Notes under the pieces: generated by a model
The model's database searches: none
Seen by the model: the letters and a program-made list of their open reading frames with translations, nothing else
What the model was told of the DNA's origin: nothing
Shown: positions 60,151 to 64,000 of the stretch, piece after piece
Position numbering within the stretch: the stretch's first letter is position 1
Layout: each line of letters starts with the position of its first letter
Position numbers and translations under genes: made by a program
Source: Carallia brachiata
Taxonomy: Eukaryota; Streptophyta; Magnoliopsida; Malpighiales; Rhizophoraceae
DNA length: 64,000 nt
NCBI GenBank assembly: GCA_021464245.1
Contig: JADCRB010000067.1
Coordinates: 3,801,359 to 3,865,358, forward strand
Direction: 5' to 3'

Positions 60151-61617
60151 ACCTAGTTAGAGCAATTTGTTCTCTCCCTGCCCATGCACGCGCTTAAGCA
60201 ACATCACATTATCTTTTGAAATTGTTTCACTTCTTTCACATACGTTGTCAGCAAATTGCTGCTTAATGGCACTTCTTATGAGTCAATGCTGAATGTGTTC
60301 CCACTGAGACACATTACTTAGCCTGCTTGTATGGAATTGTCCATAGTTTTTAGGGATTTTTTGTGGAAACTTCACTTGTCCTCCCTTTTCCTTAGCTTTT
60401 GACTTGTATTTGTTTATTTTTCCAAGTGTAGTTTTACTTAAATACATCATTTTGTCAATTTCTTCTGTTTCATCTAATATTTGTTTATAGCAGCTTTTTG
60501 TCATCCACTAGGAGCCACCTCCAGGATGTGCATACAAATGGAATATTACACGATCAAAAGTGTTGAAAATTTCATGCTGGAACTAGTGGCTCAAAGCCAA
60601 AAATATCTTCCTTCAAAGATTTTACAGAGAAGGCAGCTCCACAATTGCCACATTTTTATTGCACCACAATACGGTGGCCTATTCTCGTTTATCTTGTTCC
60701 ATGTTTTTTCATGTGATAGGTTTTTCCTCTTGTGAATGAGGCTGGATATAATGCAATCTAGTTGATTGGAGTTGTTGAGCACGAAGACTATTTTACTATT
60801 GGTTACAGAGTGAGTCAAATGTTCTTCACATCTTCTATATATTGTGTAATATGGGTAATAGGTGTCCTATTTTAAGATCCATTTGTTTGTTCTTTGTATT
60901 ATCATTTAACAAAATAATATTGAACTAATAAATTTTGACCAACTGTTATCGATAAAGTGCTTTTAATGCCTTTTCAAATGGTCCATACATAAGATCTACA
61001 ATTTGGTAGATATTTGGATGTAAGGGAAACAAAAACAAATTTTTTTTTATTTTCTTTTGTCCAAAACCTAATTTTGGAAGAGAATTTGAAATCAGTAATT
61101 AATCAGTACAACTATATTTTATTTGCTAGGACATAGTGCTATACCTGTAAATTCAATATATTATATGATGCTCTTTTTCACCTTTGCATTACACCTCTGG
61201 CTTGTTGATATGTTTTTGATTAGTTTTTATCAGATTTTGACCAGTCTGATTATCTTGATGTGCATTGTCATTTTATATAATTATGTTGATGATCCAGTTT
61301 CGTTATCCAAAATATTTTATTATTATTTTTGTATTTGGGTGAATATGTTGAAGATTGACCTTTTATCAAGTCATTTTACAGATTTGGTTTCCATAATTAA
61401 CGCGTTTTGTTTCAAAAGTAATAGTAGGGCTTTCAAGTCATTTTTTAGAACAAAAGTAAAAAAGACTTGAGATGCTTATTATTTAGATAGCAAATGTCAA
61501 TTCAGTTTTGTGCTTTCTTGTTCATATGAAGCATTCAATTCTTTTACAGTTCTATTTAGCTTTTACTTTTTTTGTGCTTTCCTGTTCATATGATGCTCAT
61601 TACTATTGAAAATTCTA

Positions 61618-62277
61618 CGAAAAGAGGCACTACTGTAGTAGACAATCTTGAGATGGCAAATTTCGATGCAAAACAAAGTGATTTATTTGTAATAATGATG
61701 GCGACTTCAAGTTTTTCCTGAATGATTACTTAAAAGAGCTAGTTACTTTTCCAAGAAGGTCACTTTCTAACATTATTGCTTTCAACCAGAATAACCCTGA
61801 TCTTGTAAGCTCTTGTATTTGCCTTATTAAATATAGTCAATTATGTTTCATGAATTTTCAATCACTTAAAAAGAGGATTCAAGCCATGACATGAGCCAAA
61901 TAAATGGAGCAACAACTCCTTTTGAAGTTACATTAATTAATTCTATGTCAAATGCAGGAAAAAGATTAAAGCGTACGGTCAGGACACATTCATGGAGTGA
62001 GAGGAGGCACAAGTGGCATTAGAGAGAAAGAGAAGGACTGTGGAGTTAATAGAAAAGTTATCATGAGATGAATTTAAGAAACTGATGTTAAAAAACAATT
62101 TGGATACAGTGATGACACTAGGTGTTTATAAAATTCATGTACTGGCAATTGGAGAATACCCAAGAATTACTATCATAGTTGGATAGGATGGCAGTGGAAT
62201 GCCGTTTAGCATCTGTTTTGGTGGATTTAAGGCATTGAACCAAAGCCAATTAAGATTGCTTTGGCTTTTGAGTAAGT
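61618..62277 (+). pseudogene. Amidase-family (amidase signature) pseudogene, C-terminal part
   Basis: Exon-like piece 1 (61618-61804) reads RGTTVVDNLEMANFD and, after a frameshift, FLNDYLKELVTFP, RRSLSNIIAFNQNNPDL. A retained intron (61805-61957, GTAAGC...GCAG) follows. Piece 2 reads IKAYGQDTFME, then a TGA (61998-62000), KKLMLKNNLDTVM, VLAIGEYPRI and GMPFSICFGG. The order and wording match plant amidases (LxSLxxVIAFNxxxxDLEKIKEYGQD, LAIGGYPGI, GVPFGICFGG). The Ser-Ser-Lys catalytic core region upstream is absent. Several stops and shifts make it non-functional. The retained intron rules out a processed copy. Confidence 0.75.
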
Positions 62278-62279
62278 TA

Positions 62280-63200
62280 CCATGATTAGGCGACAACCTT
62301 TTTGCATATCTTTTGAACCAATTATAGATTTTTTTTTTTTTTTTTGAAAGTGTGTAACAGTTCTTATTTTGTAAAGAAAAAAAGTTAGTGTCCCGGCAGT
62401 TTGTGCACCGAGTTTTGTCCCGATTGAAACTGAGACTGTTACTTTTTAAACGAAAACTGATATTTTTTGAACATTTGTTAATTTTTACATTTCAAAAATA
62501 TCAGTCTTTATTTCAAAAATAATAGGTGTGGTTTATTCTGGAACAAAACTCAGGACAATTCCCGGGATATGCAATTGTGCTCTTTTGTAAATAATTGCAA
62601 TTAGTGGTTGTCTATTACATAAAAGTTTAAAGCTGACTTTTTAGTTGTCCTTACTTTCAACAGTTTTGAATTTAGTTTCTAAAATAATAGTAATACTTTC
62701 AAGTCATTTTTTTGGAATAAAAATTATAAATACTTATGATAGTCTCTCCTCTCTACTATTGATATTTTGTAAAAAATTACAATTAGTGGTTGGCAAAGTA
62801 CTAGAAAATTCTATACTTAAGGTTTTTTCTGTGGCATACACCTTGGAAACTATTTGTAAATATGATTTGGTAAAACAATAAAAATGTAAGCAAAATACTC
62901 CATTTGTTTGTTATTGCATAAACATGTTTATCTCGTTTTATGAATTATATGAGTAATAAACAAGGATCTCATAATAAGTAGGAGACTTTGTGATGTATAT
63001 AGCACGATAGATTGAAATAGTTTTAGTGACCATCTTTTTGTCAAAAAAAAAAGTTTTCAATCAATTTTTATTGAAGTTAAACGTAATATGACCTATCCAA
63101 AGCTTAATGAGAAGTTAATAATTTAAATTATAAAAGTTATGCATTAGATTAAGTGGAAAAGTTTTGATAAAAATATCTATTTTTACTGTTTTTAGTTATT
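62280..63200. other. AT-rich spacer with isolated satellite-like units
   Basis: Fragments resembling the satellite downstream occur at about 61400-61470 and 62670-62745 (aatagtaatactttcaagtcatttt). No gene. Confidence 0.45.
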
Positions 63201-63209
63201 ATTTGCAAA

Positions 63210-64000
63210 ACTTAACTATCTTGTTTCATAAATAACAACTTTAATTTCAAATCCATTTTAAGAATAAAAGTACAAAAGACTTACGACACAAATTGTTGTT
63301 TAAGTCAAATTACTTTTTAACTAAAGTCAAATTCACATTTGGGGAAGCATAAAAGTGGAAGACTAATTAGTTGCAAACAACAACAAATTTGTTTCAAAAA
63401 TAACAGTAGTCGTTCCATTCAATTCTCAAACTAAACATTTAGAAGACTTGGGCTACTACCTCTTGTCAATGTAATGAAGATGGCACTTCATTTATCTATT
63501 TAGTGTGCTTCAACATGATGATACTCAAATCCTTCCTACACAATAACAGCACCTCAATCCTTCAGATCTTGGATACTAACTGTTGCCTTTATCATGCTAG
63601 TAAACAAATTTTGCTTAATATTTGATAAAATATAAAAAGTGGAAGCCTCATTTTTCATCTCTTTTTATTTTTAAATTATAACAGTTTCAGTTACAAAAAT
63701 ACAATGAATCGTGTCTTAAAGAATCTGTCAGAATAAAACACATAATACACTAGACTTCAAATTCCAACAAGTGTCTTTATCATGAGAGTTTGTAAACAAA
63801 TTCCACTTAAGATTTGGGAAAACATAAGATTAAAAACATTACTTTTTATCTGTTTGTAATGCAAATTATAAGAGCTTTAGTTCCAAAAATATGAGGAATC
63901 ACTTCTAAAAAAATATTTCAGAATTAAACGTGGAATATACTAGACTTCGGATACCAACTGTTGTCTTTATTATGCTTATTTGTAAACAAATTCTAATTAA
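63210..64000. repeat. Degenerate tandem array, about 190-bp unit, runs off the right edge
   Basis: The phrase tgtaaacaaatt[t/c] recurs at about 63599, 63791 and 63982, and ccaactgttgtctttat-like words recur at the same spacing (about 63580, 63765, 63955). Earlier units at about 63214 and 63393 share ttcaaaaataacag and aaaagactt. At least four units are visible. Confidence 0.7.

Noticed and set aside
1..64000. CRISPR arrays, operons, rRNA genes, intact tRNA genes, integrated virus genomes
   Set aside because: None are visible. The tRNA-like boxes seen belong to SINE-type heads and do not form complete cloverleaf sequences.

Overview
This is a window of plant nuclear DNA, most likely from a rosid-type eudicot; I cannot name the species. 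The genes have short GT-AG introns, intergenic DNA is very AT-rich, and plant-specific families are present (SPX, C2H2 zinc fingers of the QALGGH type, F-box/FBD, VAP27, VQ). Plant retroelements, SINEs, MULE-like and hAT elements fill most of the rest. Gene density is low: about five recognisable host gene loci plus several broken copies in 64 kb.

Left part (1-25.4 kb, all genes on the minus strand). A VAP27-type gene runs off the left edge: exon 1 and part of exon 2 lie at 1-200. Next come a three-exon SPX3-type phosphate-sensing gene (2659-5029) with two P1BS (GNATATNC) boxes upstream, a single-exon ZAT4/ZAT9-type C2H2 repressor gene (16987-18102) and a second C2H2 gene (23426-24947) whose last zinc finger is broken by two apparent 1-base deletions. 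The set VAP27, SPX3 and ZAT matches, from memory, three consecutive Arabidopsis loci (At2g45140, At2g45130, At2g45120), so this looks like a conserved neighbourhood.

Middle and right part (25-57 kb). The main host content is a pair of F-box/LRR/FBD genes on the minus strand (36174-38794 and 54250-56882) inside a direct segmental duplication of about 5 kb. The first copy has a TGA where the second has CGA, which cuts off the FBD domain. The 5' halves of the two copies are nearly identical and the 3' halves are clearly diverged. Between and around them are datable insertions: a SINE with a perfect 15-bp target-site duplication and a paralogous empty site, a MULE-like element that captured a VQ-gene fragment and was later hit by an hAT element (8-bp target-site duplication), a 2.3-kb non-autonomous LTR element, a solo LTR with a 5-bp target-site duplication, a LINE 3' tail and foldback elements.

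Right end (57-64 kb). There are decayed genes: an unrecognised multi-exon-like pseudogene (about 59.4-60.2 kb) and an amidase pseudogene (61.6-62.3 kb). A degenerate tandem array of about 190-bp units then runs off the window.

I saw no bacterial-type operon, CRISPR array, rRNA gene or intact tRNA gene, and nothing I can support as a wholly new biological system. The most informative signals are the conserved gene neighbourhood, the phosphate-response promoter, the recently broken gene copies and the layered transposon insertions.
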